Part shown: one piece after another, positions 54,766 through 63,561 of the stretch | Numbering within the stretch: the stretch's first letter is position 1 | Layout: each line of letters begins with the position of its first letter | Assembly (NCBI RefSeq): GCF_000382885.1 | Contig: NZ_CAVK010000150.1 | Location: 22,424-86,423, forward strand | Source: Sphingobium indicum BiD32 | Lineage (GTDB): Bacteria > Pseudomonadota > Alphaproteobacteria > Sphingomonadales > Sphingomonadaceae | Length of the DNA: 64,000 nt | Direction of reading: 5' to 3' | The notes under the pieces: model-generated | What the model was told of the DNA's origin: nothing | Seen by the model: the letters and a program-made list of their open reading frames with translations, nothing else | Databases searched by the model: none | Program-made: the position numbers and the translations under genes

Positions 54766-55269
54766 ATGACGACCCAGTTTCGCATTGAAAAGCTCCGCCG
54801 CGATCATGCTATCGATGCTTTCGATTGCGGTCGTGAGGAGCTAAACCGGTTCCTGTCGCGCTACGCCTGGCAGGCGCAACAAGGCGGGGCATCTCAATCC
54901 TACGTTGCCCTGACCGGAGACGAGATCGTGGGTTTCCACACGCTGGTTGTGGGGCATGTCGATCATAATGATGCGCCCGATCGCCTGACGAAGGGAATGG
55001 CGCGGCACCCCGTTCCGTTGATGATCCTTGCGCGGCTCGGCGTTTCGACTGGCCATCAAGGGAAACGGCTCGGCTCCGGTCTTCTGAAAGATGCACTCAT
55101 GCGGACTTTGCAGGCAGCCGATATCGCTGGAATTCGTGCAATCGCAGCACATGCCAAGGACGACGCTGCACGCCAATTCTACCAGCATTTCGATTTCATG
55201 CCGGGTCTCTCGGATCCCAACCATATGTTCCTTTTGTTGAAAGATGCCCGACGATACATTCAGGGATAA
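54766..55269 (+). CDS. GNAT acetyltransferase toxin (TacT-like)
   Basis: A 167-residue GNAT protein of the TacT/AtaT toxin family, which acetylates the amino group of charged tRNAs and stops translation. It has the acetyl-CoA loop (HQGKRLGSGLL, about 97-107) and the catalytic Tyr139 in QFYQHFDF. The ATG at 54766 starts eight bases after the antitoxin stop, typical of the pair. Confidence 0.92.
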   Translation: MTTQFRIEKLRRDHAIDAFDCGREELNRFLSRYAWQAQQGGASQSYVALTGDEIVGFHTLVVGHVDHNDAPDRLTKGMARHPVPLMILARLGVSTGHQGKRLGSGLLKDALMRTLQAADIAGIRAIAAHAKDDAARQFYQHFDFMPGLSDPNHMFLLLKDARRYIQG

Positions 55270-55296
55270 TTGCGAAGAACGAGAACCAGGATAGCC

Positions 55297-56211
55297 ATGC
55301 GAACAGAACTCGATCATCTCCCCCCGGCGAAACGGCGCGAACTTGATCGTGTCGTACACATCCTGTTCGAGGAATTCGAAGACGCACACGGCGAACCGAA
55401 CGGCCAGCGTAAGCTTGGTCGCATTCTAAAGGTCGTTCTATATGGATCATATGCGCGAGGCGGATGGGTCGATGAACCTCATACGGCGAAGGGATATCAA
55501 TCTGACTTCGACCTGCTCGTCATCGTCAACCAAAAGGAACTGACGGATCGGGTGGCCTATTGGGAGAAGGCGGACGAGCGTCTGAACCGCGAACGAGCAA
55601 TCATCCAAAATCTAAAGACGCCCGTAAACTTCATTGTTCACTGCCTTCAGGAGGTGAATGACGGCCTCGCCCATGGTCGCTCCTTCTTCATAGATGTCGC
55701 GCGCGATGGAATCGCGCTTTATCAGGCTGAGGACAGCGAGCTGCACCAACCGAAGCCGAAAACCCCGGATCAGGCGTACGAGGCGGCATCCGAGTATTTT
55801 GAGGAATGGTTTTCCTCAGCCCTGAGCGCTCAAAAGGGCTTTCACTTCTACATGTCTCAGAAAGAATACCGAGATGCCGCATTCACGCTGCACCAGGCAT
55901 GTGAACGGCTCTATCATTGCGTCCTTCTCGTCACGACCTTCTACACGCCGCATGTCCACAATCTAGCGTTCCTGCGCACGCAAGCGGAGCGGCAATCCAA
56001 TCATCTTTTCGAGGCCTGGCCCCGAGACAATGCCCGAGCCAGAGCGCGTTTCGCAAAACTCAAGGACGCCTATGTCAAGGCGCGCTTCTCAAGGCACTAT
56101 CGGATCACCGAGGAAGAACTGATCTGGCTATCCGAACGCGTGGACGAGCTCGGTCGCGTCGTCCACGAGGACTGCACGGCGCGTCTCGCTGAGCTGCGCG
56201 CAGCATTGTGA
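55297..56211 (+). CDS. Nucleotidyltransferase (MNT) - HEPN fusion protein
   Basis: A 304-residue protein with an N-terminal polymerase-beta-type nucleotidyltransferase (GSYARGG at 50-56, SDFDLLV with Asp70 and Asp72) and a C-terminal HEPN domain (FTLHQACERLYHCVLLV, then HVHNLAFL, about 195-225). In two-gene MNT/HEPN toxin-antitoxin systems the nucleotidyltransferase neutralises the HEPN RNase; here both are in one chain, so it may act by itself. The HEPN motif is the sacsin-like HQxxER rather than a clear Rx4-6H, so RNase activity is uncertain. AGGA upstream of the ATG. Confidence 0.85.
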   Translation: MRTELDHLPPAKRRELDRVVHILFEEFEDAHGEPNGQRKLGRILKVVLYGSYARGGWVDEPHTAKGYQSDFDLLVIVNQKELTDRVAYWEKADERLNRERAIIQNLKTPVNFIVHCLQEVNDGLAHGRSFFIDVARDGIALYQAEDSELHQPKPKTPDQAYEAASEYFEEWFSSALSAQKGFHFYMSQKEYRDAAFTLHQACERLYHCVLLVTTFYTPHVHNLAFLRTQAERQSNHLFEAWPRDNARARARFAKLKDAYVKARFSRHYRITEEELIWLSERVDELGRVVHEDCTARLAELRAAL

Positions 56212-56690
56212 TCAGATCGGCTGCTGAAATTCTGGCGGCGTCGGCGAGCCCGGCCCTGGCGGATCCGTGCGAAGTTGCCCTGCCCCGCCCGAGGACCACG
56301 TTCACCGGCATCACGACAGGCCGGCGGAGACTGGCAGGCCATATCGTTGTAAGGTGCAGCCAAGGCTAAATTTTTGCTCGCCCGCAACAGTGCCCAACAG
56401 CTACCGCCCATGCGCGGCGGCGACTTCGGCGCCAGCACCGGGATTGACGATGCCTTGGCGAGGTTGTGGTTCGATTTGCAACTTTATCAACCTGGCACTC
56501 TGTCGGCCGCGGGGCATAGCCTGGGCGGATAGTTCGCCTCTAATCGGCCGAGTAGATTCACCCTGGCCCATTTTCGATTCGGACGGACGCAAAAGAGCGA
56601 TTTACCCCATTACACGAGTTACCAAATTCGCTAGGCTCAGCTGGCGCCATTTATGGCGACTAGGATTTCGGTGTGAATTGACGGACTTCA
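56212..56690. other. 479-base gap without a supportable gene
   Basis: Short open frames exist on both strands but none has a ribosome-binding site or a recognisable domain. A fragment near 56413-56530 (plus) reads MRGGDFGASTGIDDALARLW, gene-like for about 40 codons before a TAG, and may be the remnant of a lost gene. The right end must hold the promoter of the ietA operon. Confidence 0.5.
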
Positions 56691-57761
56691 ATGGCGCGTA
56701 GCGATCATCTTATCTCACTCGTCCGCGCTGGCGCTGCCGGCGATCGGGAGTCGTTGCGTTCGGCCGCGCAAGCTATCGCCGCTGATGAACGCGCGAAAAA
56801 GCATCACATTCTGGCTGACCGAATCGAGCGCGCTCTATCGACGGTTCCTATCACACCGCCCCCTTTGACAACGTCAGCCCCGCTTGTCGGAGCCGGTCGA
56901 GATGCGATCATTGAGGTCGAGGCGCGCGTCCAGTTCGATGACCTGCTTTTGCCTCTCCCGGCTCGGGAGAACGGCCGGCAACTCATCGAGGAGCATGTGC
57001 GCGCGGACGTCCTGCGCGCGCATGGTTATGAGCCACGCCATCGCGTCCTGCTTTCCGGGCCTCCCGGCAATGGCAAGACATCCTTCGCCGAAGCAGTGGC
57101 CGAAGGGCTCGGCCTGCCGCTTTTCGTTGTTCGCTACGACGCCCTGATTGGGAGCTATCTCGGCGAAACCAATGCTCGGCTTCGCAAGCTGTTCGACTTC
57201 GTTCGTACCCAACCCAGTGTTCTCTTCTTTGACGAGTTCGATGCGATCGGCAAGGAGCGTGGAGACACCCACGAAACCGGTGAGATTAAGCGGGTCGTAT
57301 CGTTCCTGCTGATGCAGCTCGATCAGCTCCCCAGCTATGTCATCGTCATTGCCGCCACCAATCACGCCGAACTGCTCGATCGCGCCGTCTGGCGTCGGTT
57401 CCAGTTGCGCCTTGGGTTTCCAGCGCCAGACAAAAAGCTGGTTGAGGTCTTCCTGGACCGCATCATATCGGGCTGGCCGGAATTGCCTCGTCTTTCGGTG
57501 CAGAAGATCGCTGCAAAACTTGGCGCAGTAAGTTATGCCGAAGCACTGGACTTTTGTCAGAGCATAAGACGCCGACATATATTGGGGCTTGGGGAGGTTG
57601 GAATTGACGAGGCGTTGGCAAAGGAACTTGAACTCTGGGCCTCACGCGTTCGCCCTGATTTCCTGAATGCCGAGCGATCCGACAAAACCTCTTCTGAGGT
57701 TGACGCCCCAACCGCAACGACAGCGCCCCGCAGGCGTGGCAAGGTTCCCCCGCCCGCCTGA
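56691..57761 (+). CDS. ietA: AAA+ ATPase, IetA-like
   Basis: A 356-residue AAA+ ATPase: helical N-terminal part (1-90), Walker A GPPGNGKT (123-130), Walker B LFFDEFDA (178-185), sensor 1 in AATN (224) and RAVWRRF in the arginine-finger region. Next to a subtilase this is the IetA antitoxin/ATPase of the ietAS pair, first described as a toxin-antitoxin and incompatibility operon of an Agrobacterium Ti plasmid and later listed as the antiphage system Iet. The C-terminal 95 bases overlap the start of ietS. Confidence 0.88.
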   Translation: MARSDHLISLVRAGAAGDRESLRSAAQAIAADERAKKHHILADRIERALSTVPITPPPLTTSAPLVGAGRDAIIEVEARVQFDDLLLPLPARENGRQLIEEHVRADVLRAHGYEPRHRVLLSGPPGNGKTSFAEAVAEGLGLPLFVVRYDALIGSYLGETNARLRKLFDFVRTQPSVLFFDEFDAIGKERGDTHETGEIKRVVSFLLMQLDQLPSYVIVIAATNHAELLDRAVWRRFQLRLGFPAPDKKLVEVFLDRIISGWPELPRLSVQKIAAKLGAVSYAEALDFCQSIRRRHILGLGEVGIDEALAKELELWASRVRPDFLNAERSDKTSSEVDAPTATTAPRRRGKVPPPA

Positions 57762-60183
57762 AGCCTTTTCGGTCGCGCGTCAGACGGGCGCGTTCACGCC
57801 TAAGTTTGATCGGCTGGCTCAAGTGCTCGCCCGCGATCCCACAGGGCTTGAATTGCGCGCCGATCCCACGGCGCTTGCGCCGGAACGCTTGCTCGTCTTT
57901 GAGGTCCGGGGCTCCATTGCGAACTTCGCGGCCGCGATACAGCGTATTCCGGGCATAGAGCTTGTCGATGAAGAAGAACTGAGCGCCAGCGCCGAGGACA
58001 AGGCGCCCGTGGCCTATCTCATGGTGCCTGATGCGCGGGCGCTCCGCGAGTTGGAGTCGCTCTGGCGCCGTTGGTTGGCCGGAACGCTCAATCGGGGCGA
58101 GACGCCGTGGCAAGGCGTGTTCGCTCTGTTGCGGGATCTGCGGCCTTGGGGACCGACCGATCGTGTCGCACCTGAGGATAGCGGCGTCCTGGCCGAGGAA
58201 ATCTTCGGTCGCGCAGACGCGGACCGCATTCCGCTGGAGATTGAGATCATTTTCCGGGCCAACGACAATGTCGCCCGTGAAAATGAGGAGGAAGTGCGGG
58301 CAGCCGTGATCGCTCGGGACGGTGCCATCATCAGCAGGGCAAGATTACCTGACATCGCCTATCATGCTCTGCTCGTGGATCTCCCGGTGAGGGCGGTGCG
58401 CGAGATCATCGAACGGGCACCCGGCGGTATCGCGGGTCTTGATCCGGTTATGCATATCCGACCGCAAAGCGTCGCTTCGTCGATTGAAATCGCCGAGGCG
58501 GAAGGCGGCGGCGTGGCCGACACGATAACACCGTTGCGCGAACCGATCCTGGCGATGCTGGATGGGGTGCCCGTCGCTGCACACCCCTTGCTCGCACGTC
58601 ATGTCATCCTCGATGACCAATTTGGCCTCGAACCGGACGCGCCGGTTAACCAGCGCGTGCATGGAACGGCGATGGTCTCGCTCGCCATTCATGGTGACCG
58701 GAACAACCCAGCGCCGACCCTTCCGCGGCAGGTGCATGTCGTTCCCGTGTTAGGCGCAGGCGATCAATTTCCGCCGCGCCGATTGGTCGTGGACATCATC
58801 TATCTGGCGGTCAGAGCGATGCGCGAGGGCGTCGATGCCACGGCGCCGGGCGTCCTCATCGTCAATCTCTCACTCGGGAACGCTCGGCGGCCCTTTCACG
58901 GGACGCTATCGCCCTGGGCACGGCTCCTGGATCGCCTTGCCTATCGATACGGTATTCTTTTCCTGGTCAGCGCAGGCAACAACACGGACGCTATCGGACT
59001 ACCGACCTTCCCGACCCACACCGCATTCGAGGACGCCACTGGCGCGGATCGGTCGACTGCGACCCTTCACGCCATCGGCAACTCGATGGCGGATCGTCGG
59101 CTTTTTTCTCCATCCGAAACAATCAACGGCATTACGGTGGGAGCCTCCAACGACGACGCCGTCGCCCCTGTCGATCGACACCTCGCACGTGGTAACGTCG
59201 ATCCCTATCCGGATTTCCGTAGCCCCAATCCGTCGAGTACGCTCGGCCCTGGCTTCGCCAAATCGGTCAAACCCGACATCCTCATGCCCGGCGCTCGCGA
59301 GCATCTCCGGTTCGTGCGAACCGACGACCATTTGTTCGTCACGCCGGCCGGTCCCGGCAGAGCCGCCGGCCTCAAGGTCGCCGCGCCGCCAGCACGCGGG
59401 ATCGAGAACGCTGAAAGCTATACCAACGGCACCAGCGCCGCGACGGCGCTTGCCTCCCGGACCTGCCATCGAATTCATGATGCCCTCGAAGCGGCATATC
59501 CCAATTTCATGGCGCTGACCCATCTGCAACGCGCCGTGATCCTGAAGGCGTTGCTCGTGCATCCCGCCCGCTGGCCCGAGGATGCAGCGGAACTCATCAA
59601 AGGGACAATAGGCCCAGTGGGCGGCCATCATACCCATATCAAGGACAATATCCGGCGCTTTCTCGGCTATGGCTATGTCGACGCCGAGGATGCCGTCGCC
59701 TGTGCTGCCGATCGCGCGACGTTCTGGGCGGTGGGCGCGCTGCAACCGGACCGGATAGCGACGATCAGCGTGCCTGTTCCCGTAGCGATCGGCGGGCAGC
59801 CTCGCCCACATCACGTTGCCGCGACCCTGGCCTGGTTCACCCCAGTCGCGCCCGGACGCAAAAGTTATCGTTCTGTGCGGTTGAAGCTGTTGGAGCCTGA
59901 CAATCTCGGCGCACTGAGCGTAACCCCGTCTAAACATCAACCTGATACGAACCAGACCAATCGCGGGACCGTGTTCATGCGTTGCTGGACGGGTGACAAG
60001 GCACCGGCGGTAACGGCAAATATGACGATTGATCTGGTCGTTCAGCGCGATCCCGATCCAGGGACGCCGATCGACGAACCCGTACCGTTTGGCCTTGCCG
60101 TAACCTTGGCGATGCCGGGCATTGTGGAAATCTACGATCAGGTCCGTCAGCGTCTCGCAATTCCACAGCAGCAGCCTGTCTAA
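57667..60183 (+). CDS. ietS: S8 subtilisin-like serine protease, IetS-like
   Basis: An 838-residue cytoplasmic subtilase without signal peptide. Catalytic triad: Asp299 (LAMLDGVP), His332 (RVHGTAMVS), Ser590 (NGTSAATA), with the oxyanion Asn at 438 (FLVSAGNN). A large N-terminal region (about 40-290) and a C-terminal beta-rich domain frame the protease. In ietAS this is the toxic or effector protease controlled by IetA. The start lies inside ietA (95-base overlap in another frame), so translation is probably coupled; the N-terminal PxxxFxRPPE pattern is found in relatives, which supports this start. Confidence 0.88.
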   Translation: MPSDPTKPLLRLTPQPQRQRPAGVARFPRPPEAFSVARQTGAFTPKFDRLAQVLARDPTGLELRADPTALAPERLLVFEVRGSIANFAAAIQRIPGIELVDEEELSASAEDKAPVAYLMVPDARALRELESLWRRWLAGTLNRGETPWQGVFALLRDLRPWGPTDRVAPEDSGVLAEEIFGRADADRIPLEIEIIFRANDNVARENEEEVRAAVIARDGAIISRARLPDIAYHALLVDLPVRAVREIIERAPGGIAGLDPVMHIRPQSVASSIEIAEAEGGGVADTITPLREPILAMLDGVPVAAHPLLARHVILDDQFGLEPDAPVNQRVHGTAMVSLAIHGDRNNPAPTLPRQVHVVPVLGAGDQFPPRRLVVDIIYLAVRAMREGVDATAPGVLIVNLSLGNARRPFHGTLSPWARLLDRLAYRYGILFLVSAGNNTDAIGLPTFPTHTAFEDATGADRSTATLHAIGNSMADRRLFSPSETINGITVGASNDDAVAPVDRHLARGNVDPYPDFRSPNPSSTLGPGFAKSVKPDILMPGAREHLRFVRTDDHLFVTPAGPGRAAGLKVAAPPARGIENAESYTNGTSAATALASRTCHRIHDALEAAYPNFMALTHLQRAVILKALLVHPARWPEDAAELIKGTIGPVGGHHTHIKDNIRRFLGYGYVDAEDAVACAADRATFWAVGALQPDRIATISVPVPVAIGGQPRPHHVAATLAWFTPVAPGRKSYRSVRLKLLEPDNLGALSVTPSKHQPDTNQTNRGTVFMRCWTGDKAPAVTANMTIDLVVQRDPDPGTPIDEPVPFGLAVTLAMPGIVEIYDQVRQRLAIPQQQPV

Positions 60184-60194
60184 CACTGGCGGCC

Positions 60195-61619
60195 ATGGTC
60201 CAAGGGCGGGTGCAACGCACGATCGAAATTGCGGACTTCGAACTTCCTCGGGGCGCCATTTCAATTGCTGACCTTATGGCGATGGAGCAGGCGCGTTGGG
60301 AGCACATCCGCACGGAAATCAATCTCCGAAGGAGGGCCGACCCGACCAGCCCGCTGGCACGATGCCGTCTTTGCGAAGGCGGAATCTTCATCCGAGCTCA
60401 ATTAACTGCAGCCGGAACCTACCCTGTCTACGCCCATTTTTCGGGAAGTCCGCTGGATTGCCCCTGGTATGACGGCGAAAACCTGAAGCCAGACGACGCG
60501 CGCGCTGCCCAGTATAACGGGCACCAGGAATCGGCTCTTCATCGGTGGCTGTGTCAAACCGTGGAGCAGGTCGCCAAGGTCGATCCGCGGTGTAGCCACT
60601 CTGCTATCGACACTTATCTCCGCCCTTCGATTGCCGAGCGTGGACGATGGCCCGACGTTTTTCTGGAGATGGGCGCGCTTGGCGCATTCGCCCTTGAAAT
60701 CCAGTTGTCGAAGCCTTTCGCGCCGGAGATCGCCGCCCGTCATTTGCACTATGACCGCGAGGGTGTCTCTCTCATCTGGATTTTCCGTGACTTGGCCTCA
60801 GGCGCTGGAGCCGACCTTCCACAGGGCTTTCGCGATGTCATCACCATGCAGCGAGGCAATGCCTTTGTGTTCGACGCTGACGCGCTCGCTGCCTCGATCG
60901 CGCGGAACACGCTTATTCTGAATTGCTACCTGGAAACCGAACGTGGCGGCTACTTGAAGCCGCGTCTGGTTGCGCTCGATGATCTCGACACCCGCTCCGA
61001 GCGATCCGTATTCCTTGAGGACCGTCGGACCGGGCGCTTGCTCGAATATTGTACCAATGGCCGCGCCAAATGGTGGGAGCCCTTCAAACAAGCCGATCCT
61101 CACAAGGTTCGCTATCCGTTCAACGAGACCTGCTTCGGCCCAGCATGGGATTCGATCCGGGCATTCGTGCCGGAGTTATCGGAATGGAAGCGCCACTATC
61201 GTGAGGAGAAGCTGGAAAATGGCGAGCATCACTTTCTCGAAATCGCTGCGATCCTCTTCTCCATAGCAAACAGCGCCCGCCTTGGCCGCGATCGTCTGCA
61301 TATAACGCGCATTCAGGGGGAGGGTGCCCTGATCAATATGCTGAACAGCAAGATCGGCTCCGCACGATTTGGCTGTTATGCGGTGCTTGCGGAGACGATG
61401 CTGTCGAACACGGCCGCCCATGATCGCCTCGATCGGGATTCGCTGCGGGCCACGTTTGAACAGGCCAAGGCGAGCCATGCGCAAATTGAACCCAGGCACC
61501 CTGTTTGGGTCGCAGCAAAACGTCTTTTCCCCGAGGTGCTGGATGGGCCCCTCCGCGCTGAACTGCATGATCTTGGAAAACTGCCCCAGTGGGCGATTGG
61601 CGGGCCAACTCCGGCCTGA
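60195..61619 (+). CDS. CoiA-like nuclease-fold protein, third gene of the ietAS operon
   Basis: A 474-residue protein eleven bases after ietS. It has a Zn-finger-like set (Cys57, Cys60, His81, Cys89: CRLC, YAHFSGSPLDCPW) and a PD-(D/E)xK-type core: His110-x-Glu112 (NGHQES), Asp154 (RWPDVFLEMG) and ExQ at 168-170 (ALEIQLSKPF), then RHLHYDREG and IWIFRD. These features recall the competence protein CoiA and the family annotated DUF6035 (from memory). The spacing and strand put it in one operon with ietA and ietS, but it is not part of the described two-gene system. A direct nuclease or DNA-processing role is an inference. Confidence 0.75.
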   Translation: MVQGRVQRTIEIADFELPRGAISIADLMAMEQARWEHIRTEINLRRRADPTSPLARCRLCEGGIFIRAQLTAAGTYPVYAHFSGSPLDCPWYDGENLKPDDARAAQYNGHQESALHRWLCQTVEQVAKVDPRCSHSAIDTYLRPSIAERGRWPDVFLEMGALGAFALEIQLSKPFAPEIAARHLHYDREGVSLIWIFRDLASGAGADLPQGFRDVITMQRGNAFVFDADALAASIARNTLILNCYLETERGGYLKPRLVALDDLDTRSERSVFLEDRRTGRLLEYCTNGRAKWWEPFKQADPHKVRYPFNETCFGPAWDSIRAFVPELSEWKRHYREEKLENGEHHFLEIAAILFSIANSARLGRDRLHITRIQGEGALINMLNSKIGSARFGCYAVLAETMLSNTAAHDRLDRDSLRATFEQAKASHAQIEPRHPVWVAAKRLFPEVLDGPLRAELHDLGKLPQWAIGGPTPA

Positions 61620-61682
61620 TTTAGAGCCGCTCTGCACAAGAGCTCTTCTTTGGCAGCGCTTTTCTTGAAGGTGTAAGGAGGA

Positions 61683-63041
61683 TCATCGCTCCCCCTTGTC
61701 CCAGTGGACTCCCGCTCGGTTCTTGTCGTCCGGGGATATCAGCAAATGTCCGGGCAATGGTTCGCCGGTAGAATGGCGACCGATCCGATACGGTGCCATC
61801 GTTTCCTCGATCGCCCAGGACTCATCCTCGCGCGTCGTAACTTCGGGCGCGAAATAATTGCCATAGACCCAGCGCAACCTGCTCTCGCCTGGGTCGAATT
61901 CCCGCGTCGCAGTGATGTTCTGCATATGGCGGACCCCATCCTCAATATCGCCCGCCCAAGATTCCGATCCGACATGAATAACGCCTGGGCGATCAGCGGG
62001 GAGTTGGCCGTTGGCATCAGCGATGATCGACCGGAAATGGCGAGCCTTTCTCCGTACAGCAACGCGCGACTGGCTTCGCCAGCTCACCACGCTCGCCTGG
62101 TAGACTGTTTCGGCCCAGAATGGTCGCTTGCGCGAAGGCCGCCATTTGGCGGTCATGCTGTGATCGGCTCCATGGTCGTAATGACCAACCAACAGTTCGA
62201 TCATCCGGCTTGAGCCATAATAGACGTCGTCTTCCGCAAGCACTCTGCGGGCCAGCCGCCAATCGATGTCGAAGATCATCCCTTTGCCCATTGCATCGTC
62301 CCAGATTGGCGTGCCGTCCTTCAGAAACGCCTCCGCACGGTCAGCTAGATAGTTGTCGGGAACGACGTTCAGCTCCGCTCTAAATGCGACATGCATCTCT
62401 ATCGACCGGCCTGCGTCCAAGCTGATCTCATGCACACGGCGGGCGAGTGCATCACCCCGCCGCTTTTCGCTGATATGATAGGTGGAACGCCCCATTCGCT
62501 TGCATTCGACCGCCCAACGCCTTCGGCCCGACGATACCAGCAGATCCGGCGTCCGACCTGCACCGGGTGTTTCGGGGACGAAGCTTACGCTCTCCCATCC
62601 CTTCCGGCGATATGCGAGAGCAACCAGAAGTTCGAACAGACCACTATCAGGCTGCCGCCGTTCTGCATTCATAAGGCGCGCTGCGCGCGTCTCCGCACCT
62701 GGAATCGCCAGCAATCGCTCCAGCTCCTGCCCGATCCGCGTCAAGGTCGGAACGATTCGTACCGCCTCCTCGGGCACCCAGTTCATGCGATCCTGCGCAT
62801 AGGCTTTGGCTTGGAAGATATACCAGGCGATCAGATCGCTAGCGTCATACAGGGGAACTATCTCTCCTCGCAGCCAGTGCGATTTCGCGTTGAGGAAATC
62901 ACTGCGAACCTGGTCGAGCCTTCGCCCCCAATCTCGCTTGCTGGCGAGAGACTCAAGCCAAGCCGTCGCCAGCAGGACTGTGTCGTCCCGCCAGTCATGG
63001 CCTTCCTTGGGAGCGACCCAGAGCGGGTCAAGCTCGGGCAT
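61683..63041 (-). CDS. Putative PD-(D/E)xK endonuclease-like protein
   Basis: A 452-residue protein of no family known to me. In its middle is a restriction-endonuclease-like core: Glu137 (FELLVALAYRRKGWE), Asp166 (GRTPDLLV) and ExK at 179-181 (WAVECKRMGR). The rest is rich in Trp/Tyr and may bind nucleic acid or other proteins. It faces the ietAS operon (convergent, 63-base gap). A resolvase- or restriction-like role is inferred only from the core motif. Confidence 0.7.
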   Translation of the reverse strand: MPELDPLWVAPKEGHDWRDDTVLLATAWLESLASKRDWGRRLDQVRSDFLNAKSHWLRGEIVPLYDASDLIAWYIFQAKAYAQDRMNWVPEEAVRIVPTLTRIGQELERLLAIPGAETRAARLMNAERRQPDSGLFELLVALAYRRKGWESVSFVPETPGAGRTPDLLVSSGRRRWAVECKRMGRSTYHISEKRRGDALARRVHEISLDAGRSIEMHVAFRAELNVVPDNYLADRAEAFLKDGTPIWDDAMGKGMIFDIDWRLARRVLAEDDVYYGSSRMIELLVGHYDHGADHSMTAKWRPSRKRPFWAETVYQASVVSWRSQSRVAVRRKARHFRSIIADANGQLPADRPGVIHVGSESWAGDIEDGVRHMQNITATREFDPGESRLRWVYGNYFAPEVTTREDESWAIEETMAPYRIGRHSTGEPLPGHLLISPDDKNRAGVHWDKGER

Positions 63042-63164
63042 GTGCCGGCACGATCATGTGTCCCTTCGATTTCGGCTAGACTAGGGCTAACCTGACCATA
63101 GCTTCGCTTTGCGAACCCTGGCTTGGTTTGGCGCCTGATCGACGCACGCGACGGCGAGCGTGGC

Positions 63165-63404
63165 CTAGAGGTTGTCGACGGTCAGAATAAGCAGATCGAC
63201 CAGATTACCGCCACGCTCGGATGAGACATGATCCTTGAAGATCGCATACCCGTCGCCCTCATTCTCACGAACCCGGCGCACAACTGTCTGGAAGGATTCG
63301 AGATCAGCATCTCGGTTGCTGACGGGCCGCAGAATGGCGCTACCTTCCTTGCGTTCAGCAATGAAATTGCCCCCATTCTCCAACAAATCATTCAGAAAAC
63401 TCAT
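63165..63404 (-). CDS. Small hypothetical protein
   Basis: A 79-residue protein starting MSFLNDLLENGGNFIAERKE, acidic, no membrane segment, no recognised domain. The ATG at 63404 has AAGGGGAAGG upstream. On the same strand as the PD-(D/E)xK gene, 123 bases before it. Confidence 0.5.
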   Translation of the reverse strand: MSFLNDLLENGGNFIAERKEGSAILRPVSNRDADLESFQTVVRRVRENEGDGYAIFKDHVSSERGGNLVDLLILTVDNL

Positions 63405-63561
63405 ACCTTCCCCTTTCAATGGGCGTCTGATTGGACATGTCTACGTTCGCAAAGTGACGATCGATGCAGACTTGTGGGTCCACAGTATCCCAATCCAGAG
63501 GTCGGCAGAATGGTGAACTGAAGCGTCTTCCACCCATTAAGCGAACTCTTGCCGGCCAGTG

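Noticed and set aside
56097..56438. 113-codon minus-strand frame in the ietA upstream gap
   Set aside because: Overlaps the end of the MNT-HEPN gene antisense and has no recognisable feature.
61683..63041. Restriction-modification system
   Set aside because: There is a nuclease-like core but no methyltransferase gene nearby, so no R-M system is claimed.
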